Source: Clostridia bacterium
Lineage (GTDB): Bacteria; Bacillota_A; Clostridia; Peptostreptococcales; Anaerovoracaceae
Reading direction: 5' to 3'
NCBI GenBank assembly: GCA_024403175.1
Contig: JAKSSI010000041.1
Coordinates: 1-9,101, forward strand
Length of the DNA stretch: 9,101 nt
Below the pieces are notes generated by a model that was not told where the DNA came from, ran no database searches, and worked only from the letters and a program-made list of their open reading frames with translations. The translations under genes and the position numbers were made by a program. Positions 1 to 5,415 of the stretch are shown piece after piece; the first letter of the stretch is position 1, and each line of letters opens with the position of its first letter.

Positions 1-867
1 ATCGCTGATGAACTCGTACTTATTGATAAAAATGCACAGAAGGTTGCTTCTGAAGTTCAGGACTTAAACGACTCTACAGCTTATATGCCACACAGAGTTA
101 AGGTTATGGCTGGCGATTTCGCAGACCTTAAGGATTGCGATGTAGTTGTTAATTCCATCGGTAAGATTGAACTTCTCGAAACACACAACAGACTCGACGA
201 AATGGATGTTACAATTCCACAGGTTAAGTCTTATATCGAAAAGATTAACGAATCTGGGTTCCAGGGCGTATTCATTAACATCACAAACCCATGCGACATC
301 GTTACATACACATTCGCACAGGGCTTAAAGCTTCCTAAGGGACACGTTTTCGGAACAGGTACAGGTCTTGATACATCTAGACTTCTTTCCGCACTTGCTC
401 GTCAGACAGGTATCGACCACAAGTCCATTACTTGCTACATGATGGGTGAACACGGCGACAAGCAGTTTGCTCCATGGTCTGCAGTATCCTTCAAGGGTAT
501 GCCACTTGACGAATGGGCAAAGATTGACGACAGATTCGTATTCGACAGAGAAGCTCTTAAGGTTGAATCCATTAAGGGTGGCTGGGTAACATACGTTGGT
601 AAGAAGTGCACAGAATTCGGTATTGCTGCTACAGCTGCAAGAATGGTACATGTAGTACTTCACGACGAAAAGACAATTCTTCCTGCATCTTACATGCTCG
701 AAGGTCAGTGGGGCGAATCCGGAATCTACGCTGGCGTTCCTTGCTTAATCGGCAAAGACGGTGTAGAACAGATTGTTGAAATTCCACTCACTGAAGAAGA
801 AAGAGCAACATTCCACGAATGCTGCGAAGGTATCCGTCACAACATGGAACACCTCAAGGACATCTAA
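1..867 (+). CDS. L-lactate / L-2-hydroxyisocaproate dehydrogenase family protein, 5'-truncated by the window edge
   Basis: The open frame runs from base 1 to a TAA at 865-867, giving 288 visible residues. The first 20-30 residues, including the GxGxxG nucleotide-binding loop, lie upstream. The visible start ELVLID has the acidic residue (Asp9) that follows beta strand 2 and usually means NAD rather than NADP. Catalytic landmarks are DTSR (Asp124, Arg127) and GEHGD (His151), the Asp/His/Arg set of the LDH/MDH superfamily. The loop reads NSIGKIELL instead of the usual LDH AGAxQKPGE. The C-terminal part (GKKCTEFGIAATAARM, GVPCLIGKDGVE) resembles L-2-hydroxyisocaproate dehydrogenase as I remember it. 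The family reduces 2-oxoacids to L-2-hydroxyacids in the cytosol, often to reoxidise NADH in fermentation. Substrate (pyruvate versus branched 2-oxoacids) cannot be fixed by eye. Phe codons are 10 TTC to 1 TTT, suggesting high expression. An internal ATG at 85 is not the start, because conserved sequence continues upstream of it. Confidence 0.93.
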   Translation: MADELVLIDKNAQKVASEVQDLNDSTAYMPHRVKVMAGDFADLKDCDVVVNSIGKIELLETHNRLDEMDVTIPQVKSYIEKINESGFQGVFINITNPCDIVTYTFAQGLKLPKGHVFGTGTGLDTSRLLSALARQTGIDHKSITCYMMGEHGDKQFAPWSAVSFKGMPLDEWAKIDDRFVFDREALKVESIKGGWVTYVGKKCTEFGIAATAARMVHVVLHDEKTILPASYMLEGQWGESGIYAGVPCLIGKDGVEQIVEIPLTEEERATFHECCEGIRHNMEHLKDI

Positions 868-883
868 TTACTTTCAAATATTT

Positions 884-917
884 AAACAGGCAGAATGTTT
901 ACATTCTGTCTGTTTTT
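884..917 (+). terminator. Intrinsic terminator of the dehydrogenase gene
   Basis: Bases 884-897 pair with 902-915 in a 14-bp stem with a single G-U pair and a 4-base loop (TTTA), followed by T residues to 917. It starts 16 bases after the dehydrogenase stop codon and separates that gene from the thiamin operon. Confidence 0.93.
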
Positions 918-919
918 AA

Positions 920-948
920 TTGATAAATAAACTAAATAGTACTATAAT
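920..948 (+). promoter_or_regulatory. Predicted sigma-A promoter of the thiamin operon
   Basis: TTGATA (920-925) and TATAAT (943-948) are separated by exactly 17 bases. The -35 box matches consensus at 5 of 6 positions and the -10 at 6 of 6. It lies just after the upstream terminator and just before the riboswitch. A start 6-8 bases past the -10 would fall at about 954-956. That would remove much of the 5' strand of the riboswitch P1 stem (951-956), so the real start may be slightly earlier or P1 may be short. Confidence 0.85.
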
Positions 949-950
949 AC

Positions 951-1047
951 CTTATGTAAAAACGGGGAGCTTGTAAACAGGCTGAGAGGAAGTTGTAAAC
1001 TTCGACCCAATATCTGATTTGGATAATGCCAACGTAGAGATCATAAG
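951..1047 (+). promoter_or_regulatory. TPP riboswitch aptamer (THI element)
   Basis: All THI-box landmarks are present in order. GGGG (964-967) begins P2; P3 is AGCTTG (968-973) with CAGGCT (978-983); GCTGAGAG (981-988) is the pyrimidine-binding junction. A small optional hairpin GAAGT/ACTTC (989-993/999-1003) follows, then GACCC (1004-1008) closing P2. The pyrophosphate-sensing arm CTGATTTGGATAATGCCAA (1014-1032) has P5 as TTGG/CCAA, ending in CGTAGAGA. P1 is CTTATG (951-956) with CATAAG (1042-1047). The family binds thiamin pyrophosphate and represses thiamin genes. Its placement upstream of thiW-thiM-thiE-thiD-thiC fits that role. TTGTAAAC occurs twice (971-978 and 993-1000), once in each hairpin loop region. 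Confidence 0.96.
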
Positions 1048-1090
1048 AATGTATTTAACGAAGATATCCAAATCGATATCTTCGTTTTTT
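1010..1090 (+). terminator. Riboswitch expression platform: terminator hairpin with competing antiterminator
   Basis: Terminator: 1057-1068 is perfectly complementary to 1075-1086 (12 bp, 6-base loop), followed by TTTT to 1090. Antiterminator: 1010-1025, inside the aptamer's P4/P5 arm, pairs with 1065-1079 over 15 bp with a single bulged T at 1015. The two structures share 1065-1068 and 1075-1079 and so exclude each other. When TPP holds the P4/P5 arm in the aptamer fold, the antiterminator cannot form and the terminator does, which is an OFF switch at transcription. Pairings are read directly; the regulatory direction is inferred from the known TPP mechanism. Confidence 0.9.
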
Positions 1091-1091
1091 A

Positions 1092-1284
1092 TTTCCTTTG
1101 TTAAGAAGGAGCTGACATCACGAAACAGACGTGACGGGCAAAGGGGAGCGCCTTATGCTTCGTAAACAGCGATGGGAAGCCGTGTTCCGGCGTGAGAGGA
1201 AGCCATTAAGCTTCGACCGATTCTTATTTCATTATGAGAAGAAACGTCGCTGTTTTTGTCGTTTCTTCAGTATTTCAAAGGAGA
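1092..1284 (+). promoter_or_regulatory. Second structured leader element, TPP-aptamer-like 5' half, class not recognised
   Basis: This lies between the first riboswitch's terminator and thiW and has no convincing gene. The framework GGGGAG (1143-1148), an extended P3 closed by GCGCC (1148-1152) and GGCGT (1189-1193), TGAGAGGAAG (1193-1202), hairpin GAAGC/GCTTC (1199-1203/1210-1214) and GACC (1215-1218) mirrors the first half of the upstream TPP riboswitch. The conserved second half (GATAATGCC...CGTAG) is absent; in its place is a plain 7-bp hairpin (1221-1227/1234-1240). Within P3, GCTTC (1157-1161) can pair with GAAGC (1176-1180). The junction reads GGCGTGAGA rather than the usual GGCTGAGA. 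GGAAGCC occurs twice (1175-1181, 1198-1204), so alternative pairings exist. It may be a decayed or divergent tandem TPP riboswitch, a TPP-derived aptamer with another ligand, or something unrelated. I do not assign a ligand. Confidence 0.6.
1238..1268 (+). promoter_or_regulatory. Hairpin just upstream of the thiW ribosome binding site
   Basis: GAAGAAACG (1238-1246) is perfectly complementary to CGTTTCTTC (1260-1268), with a 13-base loop at 1247-1259. No T-run follows, so it is not a standard terminator. The loop's TCGCTGTTT (1247-1255) is complementary to AAACAGCGA (1164-1172), itself predicted to sit in the loop of the 1157-1180 hairpin. The stem ends 8 bases before the thiW Shine-Dalgarno. 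Confidence 0.6.
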
Positions 1285-1290
1285 CAAACC

Positions 1291-1809
1291 ATGAAAAAAT
1301 CAAACACATTAAAGTTAACCATTGCAGCAATTTTAGTAGCAGTAGCTGTAGTAGGAAGCACATTCTCATTCCCTGTACTCGGAAGTAAGTGTGCACCTGT
1401 TCAGCATATGGTAAACATCATTTGTGCTGTTCTTCTTGGACCATGGTACGGAGTAGGGGTTGCATTTGTAGCAAGCCTTTTAAGAAACCTCTTTGCCCTT
1501 GGCAGCCTTATGGCTTTCCCTGGAAGCATGATCGGCGCACTGCTTTGCGGAATCTGCTATTCCAAAACTAAGAAGATACTTCCAACAGCAATTGCTGAAG
1601 TATTTGGAACAGCTGTACTTGGTGGACTTTGTGCATACCCAGTAGCTATTTTCCTTATGGGGAAGAACGCTGGAGACATTGCATTCTATGCATATGTATT
1701 CCCATTCTTCGTATCTACAGCAGGTGGTTCTATCATTTCCTGGATTCTTATTAACATCCTCGATAGAACTAAGGTTTTAAAGCAGATGCAGAATCAGCTT
1801 AATAGATAA
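1291..1809 (+). CDS. thiW: ThiW: ECF transporter substrate-binding subunit, proposed for the thiazole moiety of thiamin
   Basis: This is a 172-residue integral membrane protein of the ThiW family, the S component of an energy-coupling-factor vitamin importer. Family hallmarks are PVLGSKCAPVQHMVN (about 28-42), VLLGPWYG (47-54), the RNLFALGSLMAFPGSMIGALL stretch (65-85), and the C-terminal PFFVSTAGGSIISW (138-151). About five hydrophobic segments can be seen (roughly 8-29, 42-64, 71-90, 98-122, 132-156), with a short basic N-terminus and a polar tail. I chose ATG 1291 because AAAGGAG (1277-1283) lies 7 bases upstream. The frame is open further back, but that part lies in structured leader RNA. 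The ligand (hydroxyethylthiazole) is inferred in the family from co-occurrence with thiM, which is the next gene here. Shared EcfA/EcfT subunits must be encoded elsewhere. It is the first gene of the thiamin operon, directly behind the two leader elements. Confidence 0.93.
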   Translation: MKKSNTLKLTIAAILVAVAVVGSTFSFPVLGSKCAPVQHMVNIICAVLLGPWYGVGVAFVASLLRNLFALGSLMAFPGSMIGALLCGICYSKTKKILPTAIAEVFGTAVLGGLCAYPVAIFLMGKNAGDIAFYAYVFPFFVSTAGGSIISWILINILDRTKVLKQMQNQLNR

Positions 1810-1810
1810 T

Positions 1811-2632
1811 ATGTTTAAAGAAATTTTTGATAACGTAAGAACCAAAACTCCGCTTATTCATAATATTACAAATTATGTAACAGTTAATGATGTTGCAAAT
1901 ATTTTGCTTGCTTGCGGCGGCAGCCCAATTATGGCAGACGACGAAAACGAAGTAGAAGAAATTACTTCTATCTGCAACGGTCTTAACATTAACATCGGCA
2001 CATTAAACAGCAGAACTATAAAAGCTATGCTTAAGGCTGGCAAGAAGGCAAATCAGCTTGGCCACCCAGTAGTGCTCGACCCAGTTGGAGTAGGGGCTGC
2101 TACTCTTAGAACAAACACAGCACTTCAGCTTCTTGAAGAAGTAAAATTCGACGTTATAAGAGGAAATATATCCGAGGTAAAGGTTTTGGCCTTAGGCAGC
2201 GGTAAAACCTCTGGAGTAGACGCAAATGTGGCTGATAGCGTTACTTCTGAAACACTTGACGCTACAGTTGCTTACTTAAAAGACTTTGCAAAGAAGATTG
2301 GTTCAGTTGTTGCTGTAACTGGTGCAATAGATATTGTTACAGACGGTGAAAAGGCTTTTTGCATTTACAATGGCGATAAAGATATGGGCAAAATTACAGG
2401 TACTGGTTGCCAGCTTTCTGCTTTAACAGCAGCTCTTATAACTGCAAATCCTGATAATAAACTTATTGCAGCAGCTGCTGCAGTTTGTGCAATGGGTTAT
2501 GCCGGAGAACTTGGCAAAAAGCGTATGACAGAGCTCGATGGAAATTCAAGCTATAGAAACTACATTATCGATGCCATTTACAATATGACAGGTAGTCAAT
2601 TAGAAGAAGGTGCAAGATTTGAAATTAAGTAA
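1811..2632 (+). CDS. thiM: Hydroxyethylthiazole kinase ThiM
   Basis: This 273-residue cytosolic kinase phosphorylates 4-methyl-5-(2-hydroxyethyl)thiazole with ATP, the thiazole salvage step of thiamin synthesis. Visible motifs are HNITNYVTVNDVAN (17-30), the substrate segment ILLACGGSPIMAD, VVLDPVGVGA (87-96), VIRGNISEV (115-123), VAVTGAIDIVTDG (167-179), and the catalytic anion-hole segment ITGTGCQLSA (195-204) with Cys200. Length is typical of the family. The start codon lies one base after the thiW stop (TAA-T-ATG), and I see no good Shine-Dalgarno in front of it, so translation is probably coupled to thiW. Its product HET-P is used by ThiE, the next gene. With no thiG/S/F/H nearby, this kinase is the only visible source of HET-P in the locus. 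Confidence 0.97.
   Translation: MFKEIFDNVRTKTPLIHNITNYVTVNDVANILLACGGSPIMADDENEVEEITSICNGLNINIGTLNSRTIKAMLKAGKKANQLGHPVVLDPVGVGAATLRTNTALQLLEEVKFDVIRGNISEVKVLALGSGKTSGVDANVADSVTSETLDATVAYLKDFAKKIGSVVAVTGAIDIVTDGEKAFCIYNGDKDMGKITGTGCQLSALTAALITANPDNKLIAAAAAVCAMGYAGELGKKRMTELDGNSSYRNYIIDAIYNMTGSQLEEGARFEIK
2603..2610 (+). promoter_or_regulatory. Ribosome binding site that selects a TTG start for thiE
   Basis: GAAGAAGG lies inside the end of thiM, 8 bases before TTG 2619. It fits that start better than GTG 2610, which overlaps its last base, or ATG 2640, which would cut into conserved sequence. Confidence 0.7.
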
Positions 2633-3257
2633 AGATGCAATGCTCGTTTATGCAGTTACAGACAGAGCTTGGACTGGAAAAATGACTCTTATGGAGCAGG
2701 TTGAAGCCGCTCTTAAAAATGGTGCTACTTGCGTGCAGCTTAGAGAAAAAGAACTTGATGAAGAAACTTTTCTTGCCGAAGCTATTGAAATGGCTAAGCT
2801 TTGCAAGCATTACAACGTGCCTTTCATTGTAAATGACAATGTAGATATTGCTATTAAGTCTAATGCAGATGGCATTCATGTGGGTCAGGAAGATATGGCT
2901 GCAATGGATGTTAGAGCAAAGGTTGGCCCTAATATGATTATTGGCGTTTCTGCTCATAACGTTGAAGAGGCCGTTGAGGCCGTAAAGAACGGTGCAGACT
3001 ATCTTGGTATTGGAGCATGCTTTACTACATCCACTAAGACAGATGTTTCAACAATGCCTATAAGCCTTTTAAAGGAAATTACAGATGCAGTAGATATTCC
3101 AACTTGCGGAATTGGTGGCATATCTCTTAAAAACATAGATCAGCTAAAAGGAAGCGGTATAGACGGTGTAGCTGTGGTTTCTGCCATCTTTGCGGCAGAA
3201 GATCCAGGCGTTGCTACTGCAGAACTTTTAGAACTCTCAAAGAAAACATTTAGATAG
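2619..3257 (+). CDS. thiE: Thiamin-phosphate synthase ThiE
   Basis: ThiE is a 212-residue TIM-barrel enzyme that couples HMP-PP with HET-P to give thiamin phosphate and pyrophosphate. Motifs, numbered from the TTG start: YAVTDR (11-16), VQLREKEL (39-46), VNDNVDIA (71-78), ADGIHVGQED (83-92), GVSAHN (109-114), ADYLGIGACFTTSTKTD (126-142, binding the pyrophosphate), CGIGGIS (163-169) and GVAVVSAIF (183-191). I chose TTG 2619 because it gives the family-like beginning MKLSKDAMLVYAVTDR and has a well-placed Shine-Dalgarno. GTG 2610 would add three residues and has poor spacing. The gene overlaps the last 14 bases of thiM, implying translational coupling between the enzyme making HET-P and the one using it. 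No key residue appears to be missing. Confidence 0.96.
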   Translation: MKLSKDAMLVYAVTDRAWTGKMTLMEQVEAALKNGATCVQLREKELDEETFLAEAIEMAKLCKHYNVPFIVNDNVDIAIKSNADGIHVGQEDMAAMDVRAKVGPNMIIGVSAHNVEEAVEAVKNGADYLGIGACFTTSTKTDVSTMPISLLKEITDAVDIPTCGIGGISLKNIDQLKGSGIDGVAVVSAIFAAEDPGVATAELLELSKKTFR

Positions 3258-3266
3258 GAAAATCCA

Positions 3267-4070
3267 ATGAAAACAGCATTAACTATTGCCGGAAGCGATA
3301 GCTGCGGCGGAGCAGGAATTCAGGCAGACATTAAAACCATGACAATGAACGGTGTATATGCTATGAGTGCCATTACAGCACTTACAGCTCAGAATACCAC
3401 CGGTGTTTGCGCTATTCAGGAAGCAACACCAGAATTTTTAAAGCAGCAGATAGATATGGTCTTTACTGATATTCGCCCGGATGCTGTTAAGATTGGTATG
3501 GTTTCATCATCTGTACTTATAGATGTAATAGCAGATAGATTGAAAACTTACGATGCTAAAAACATCGTTGTCGACCCAGTAATGGTTGCCACAAGCGGGT
3601 CGGCATTAATGGAAAACGAAGCTGTCAGCACACTTAAAAATAAGCTGATACCTTTGGCAACAGTTATTACTCCGAACATACCTGAATCTGAGGTATTGTC
3701 CGGTTTAAAAATATCAAACGAAGAAGATATGCTTAAAGCCGCTAAGGCTATGTATGAAACATTTGGCTGCGCAATTCTTTTAAAGGGTGGGCATTCAATA
3801 AACGATGCCAACGATTTACTTTATTCAGAAAACGGAGCTGAATGGTTCTACGGCAAGCGTATCAACAATCCAAACACTCATGGAACCGGCTGCACTTTAA
3901 GTTCTGCCATAGCCTCAAATCTTGCTAAGGGGTATTCACTAAGCGAAGCTGTAAAGCTTGCAAAGGAATATATATCTGGTGCATTAGAAGCTATGCTCGA
4001 TTTAGGCGCAGGCTCCGGCCCTATGAAACATAACTTTGATTTAGTATCTAAATTTGCCAAAGAAGCTTAA
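3267..4070 (+). CDS. thiD: Hydroxymethylpyrimidine / phosphomethylpyrimidine kinase ThiD
   Basis: This 267-residue ribokinase-like enzyme phosphorylates HMP to HMP-P and then HMP-PP, the pyrimidine half-substrate of ThiE. It shows the N-terminal TIAGSDSCGGAGIQADIKT segment (6-24), the family's ITALTAQNTTGV (36-47), VVDPVMVATSG (101-111), TPNIPESEVLSG (135-146), ILLKGGH (170-176) and the anion-hole motif HGTGCTLSSAIA (205-216) with Cys209. Length is typical and the domain is complete. AGGA (3256-3259), which runs into the thiE stop, sits 7 bases before the ATG. The gap to thiE is 9 bases, consistent with one transcript. It resembles single-domain ThiD rather than a ThiD-ThiE or TenA-ThiD fusion. 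Confidence 0.96.
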   Translation: MKTALTIAGSDSCGGAGIQADIKTMTMNGVYAMSAITALTAQNTTGVCAIQEATPEFLKQQIDMVFTDIRPDAVKIGMVSSSVLIDVIADRLKTYDAKNIVVDPVMVATSGSALMENEAVSTLKNKLIPLATVITPNIPESEVLSGLKISNEEDMLKAAKAMYETFGCAILLKGGHSINDANDLLYSENGAEWFYGKRINNPNTHGTGCTLSSAIASNLAKGYSLSEAVKLAKEYISGALEAMLDLGAGSGPMKHNFDLVSKFAKEA

Positions 4071-4091
4071 GAATAAGAAAGGACAGGCTTT

Positions 4092-5396
4092 ATGAGAAAC
4101 TATACAACACAAATGGATGCAGCTAGAAAGGGTATTATCACCCCTGAAATGAAGGCTGTAGCAGAAAAAGAATACAGAACTGAAGAAGAAATCAGAGATC
4201 TTGTAGCTCGCGGCCAGGTGGCAATTTGCGCTAACAAGAACCACAAGTGCATTAAGCCAGAAGGCGTTGGTTCTATGCTTAGGACAAAGATTAACGTAAA
4301 CCTTGGTGTATCCAGAGACTGCAAGGACTATGACATAGAAATGCAGAAAGTTATGGCTGCTGTAAATATGGGCGCAGAAGCAATAATGGATCTTTCTTCC
4401 CACGGAAACACACAGCCATTCAGACAAAAGCTTGTTGCTGAATGCCCAGCTATGATTGGTACAGTACCAGTTTATGACTCTGTAATTCACTACCAGAGAG
4501 ACCTTGCTACACTTACAGCAAAGGATTTCATCGACGTAGTAAGACTTCATGCTGAAGACGGTGTAGACTTTGTAACTCTTCACTGCGGTATTACAAGAAA
4601 GACAATCGATCAGATTAAGAAGCACAAGAGAAAGATGAACATTGTTTCTCGTGGTGGTTCCTTAGTATTTGCATGGATGGTTATGACAGGAAACGAAAAC
4701 CCATTCTATGAATACTATGATGAAATTCTCGAAATCTGCAGAGAATACGACGTTACAATTTCCCTTGGCGATGCTTGCCGTCCCGGTTGCCTTGCAGACG
4801 GAACAGACGTATGCCAGATTGAAGAACTCGTACGCCTTGGCGAACTCACAAAGAGAGCTTGGGAAAAGGATGTTCAGGTTATGGTAGAAGGCCCTGGCCA
4901 TATGCCAATGGATCAGATTGAAGCTAACATGAAGGTTCAGCAGAGCATCTGCATGGGCGCTCCATTCTATGTACTCGGACCTATCGTTACAGATATCGCT
5001 CCAGGATACGACCACATCACATCTGCTATCGGTGGAGCTATCGCTGCAAAGGCAGGCGCTGCATTCCTTTGCTACGTAACACCAGCAGAACACCTTGCTC
5101 TTCCAAACGTAGACGACGTAAAGCAGGGAATCATTGCTTCTAAGATTGCTGCTCATGCTGCAGACATTGCTAAGAAGATTCCACACGCTATGGATATCGA
5201 TAATAAGATGGCTGATGCAAGAAGAGAACTCGACTGGGAAGGTCAGTGGGCTTGCGCATTAGATCCAGAAACAGCTAAAGCTATCAGAGCAGATAGAAGC
5301 CCTGAACACGACGACACATGCTCTATGTGCGGTAAGTTCTGTGCTGTAAGAAGCATGAATAAAGCTCTTGCAGGAGAATACATCGATATCTTATAA
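4092..5396 (+). CDS. thiC: Phosphomethylpyrimidine synthase ThiC (short form)
   Basis: ThiC is a radical-SAM enzyme that rearranges aminoimidazole ribotide into HMP-P, the de novo source of the pyrimidine. At 434 residues it is the short form lacking the long N-terminal extension of proteobacterial and plant ThiC. Landmarks are NVNLGVSRD (68-76), AIMDLSSHG (97-105), FVTLHCGI (160-167), IVSRGGSL (184-191), SLGDACRPG (224-232), [12 protein letters not shown] (265-276), [14 protein letters not shown] (296-309) and CYVTPAEHL (327-335). The C-terminal iron-sulfur motif is CSMCGKFC (Cys410, Cys413, Cys417). Its spacing is C-x2-C-x3-C, one residue shorter than the C-x2-C-x4-C I know from E. coli-type ThiC. 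AAAGGA (4078-4083) lies 8 bases before the ATG. Phe codons are 6 TTC to 2 TTT, unlike thiM, thiE and thiD, suggesting stronger translation. The gap after thiD is 21 bases. Confidence 0.97.
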   Translation: MRNYTTQMDAARKGIITPEMKAVAEKEYRTEEEIRDLVARGQVAICANKNHKCIKPEGVGSMLRTKINVNLGVSRDCKDYDIEMQKVMAAVNMGAEAIMDLSSHGNTQPFRQKLVAECPAMIGTVPVYDSVIHYQRDLATLTAKDFIDVVRLHAEDGVDFVTLHCGITRKTIDQIKKHKRKMNIVSRGGSLVFAWMVMTGNENPFYEYYDEILEICREYDVTISLGDACRPGCLADGTDVCQIEELVRLGELTKRAWEKDVQVMVEGPGHMPMDQIEANMKVQQSICMGAPFYVLGPIVTDIAPGYDHITSAIGGAIAAKAGAAFLCYVTPAEHLALPNVDDVKQGIIASKIAAHAADIAKKIPHAMDIDNKMADARRELDWEGQWACALDPETAKAIRADRSPEHDDTCSMCGKFCAVRSMNKALAGEYIDIL

Positions 5397-5415
5397 TCTA
5401 TCCAGAGGATAAATT

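Noticed and set aside
85..867. ATG 85 as the start of the dehydrogenase
   Set aside because: The frame is open to base 1, and the upstream residues contain the conserved ELVLID segment of the Rossmann fold, so the gene is truncated by the window, not short.
1171..1200. Possible cobalamin riboswitch core (GGGAAGCCGTG...CGGC)
   Set aside because: The hairpin GCCG/CGGC resembles the GGTG...TCC hairpin of cobalamin riboswitches. The loop is too short, and neither the CCGC-ACTG segment nor the B12 box is present.
1131..1388. Open frame through the second leader element (GTG 1131 or ATG 1155), the latter with a purine-rich AAGGGGAG 6 bases upstream
   Set aside because: It overlaps thiW by about 100 bases in another frame, and its product is a low-complexity basic/aromatic mix. 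The apparent ribosome binding site is the GGGGAG motif of the RNA element. Translation of a leader peptide is not excluded but has no positive support.
4041..4625. Long minus-strand open frame across the start of thiC
   Set aside because: It lies opposite well-conserved thiC codons, has a Cys/Ser/Phe-rich composition typical of an antisense shadow, and shows no recognisable domain.
5368..5397. Internal promoter for dut: TTGCAG-18-TATAAT overlapping the end of thiC
   Set aside because: The -10 is perfect but the -35 matches only 3 of 6, and the start would fall at the dut Shine-Dalgarno, leaving about 12 bases of leader. Kept only as a caveat to the operon reading.
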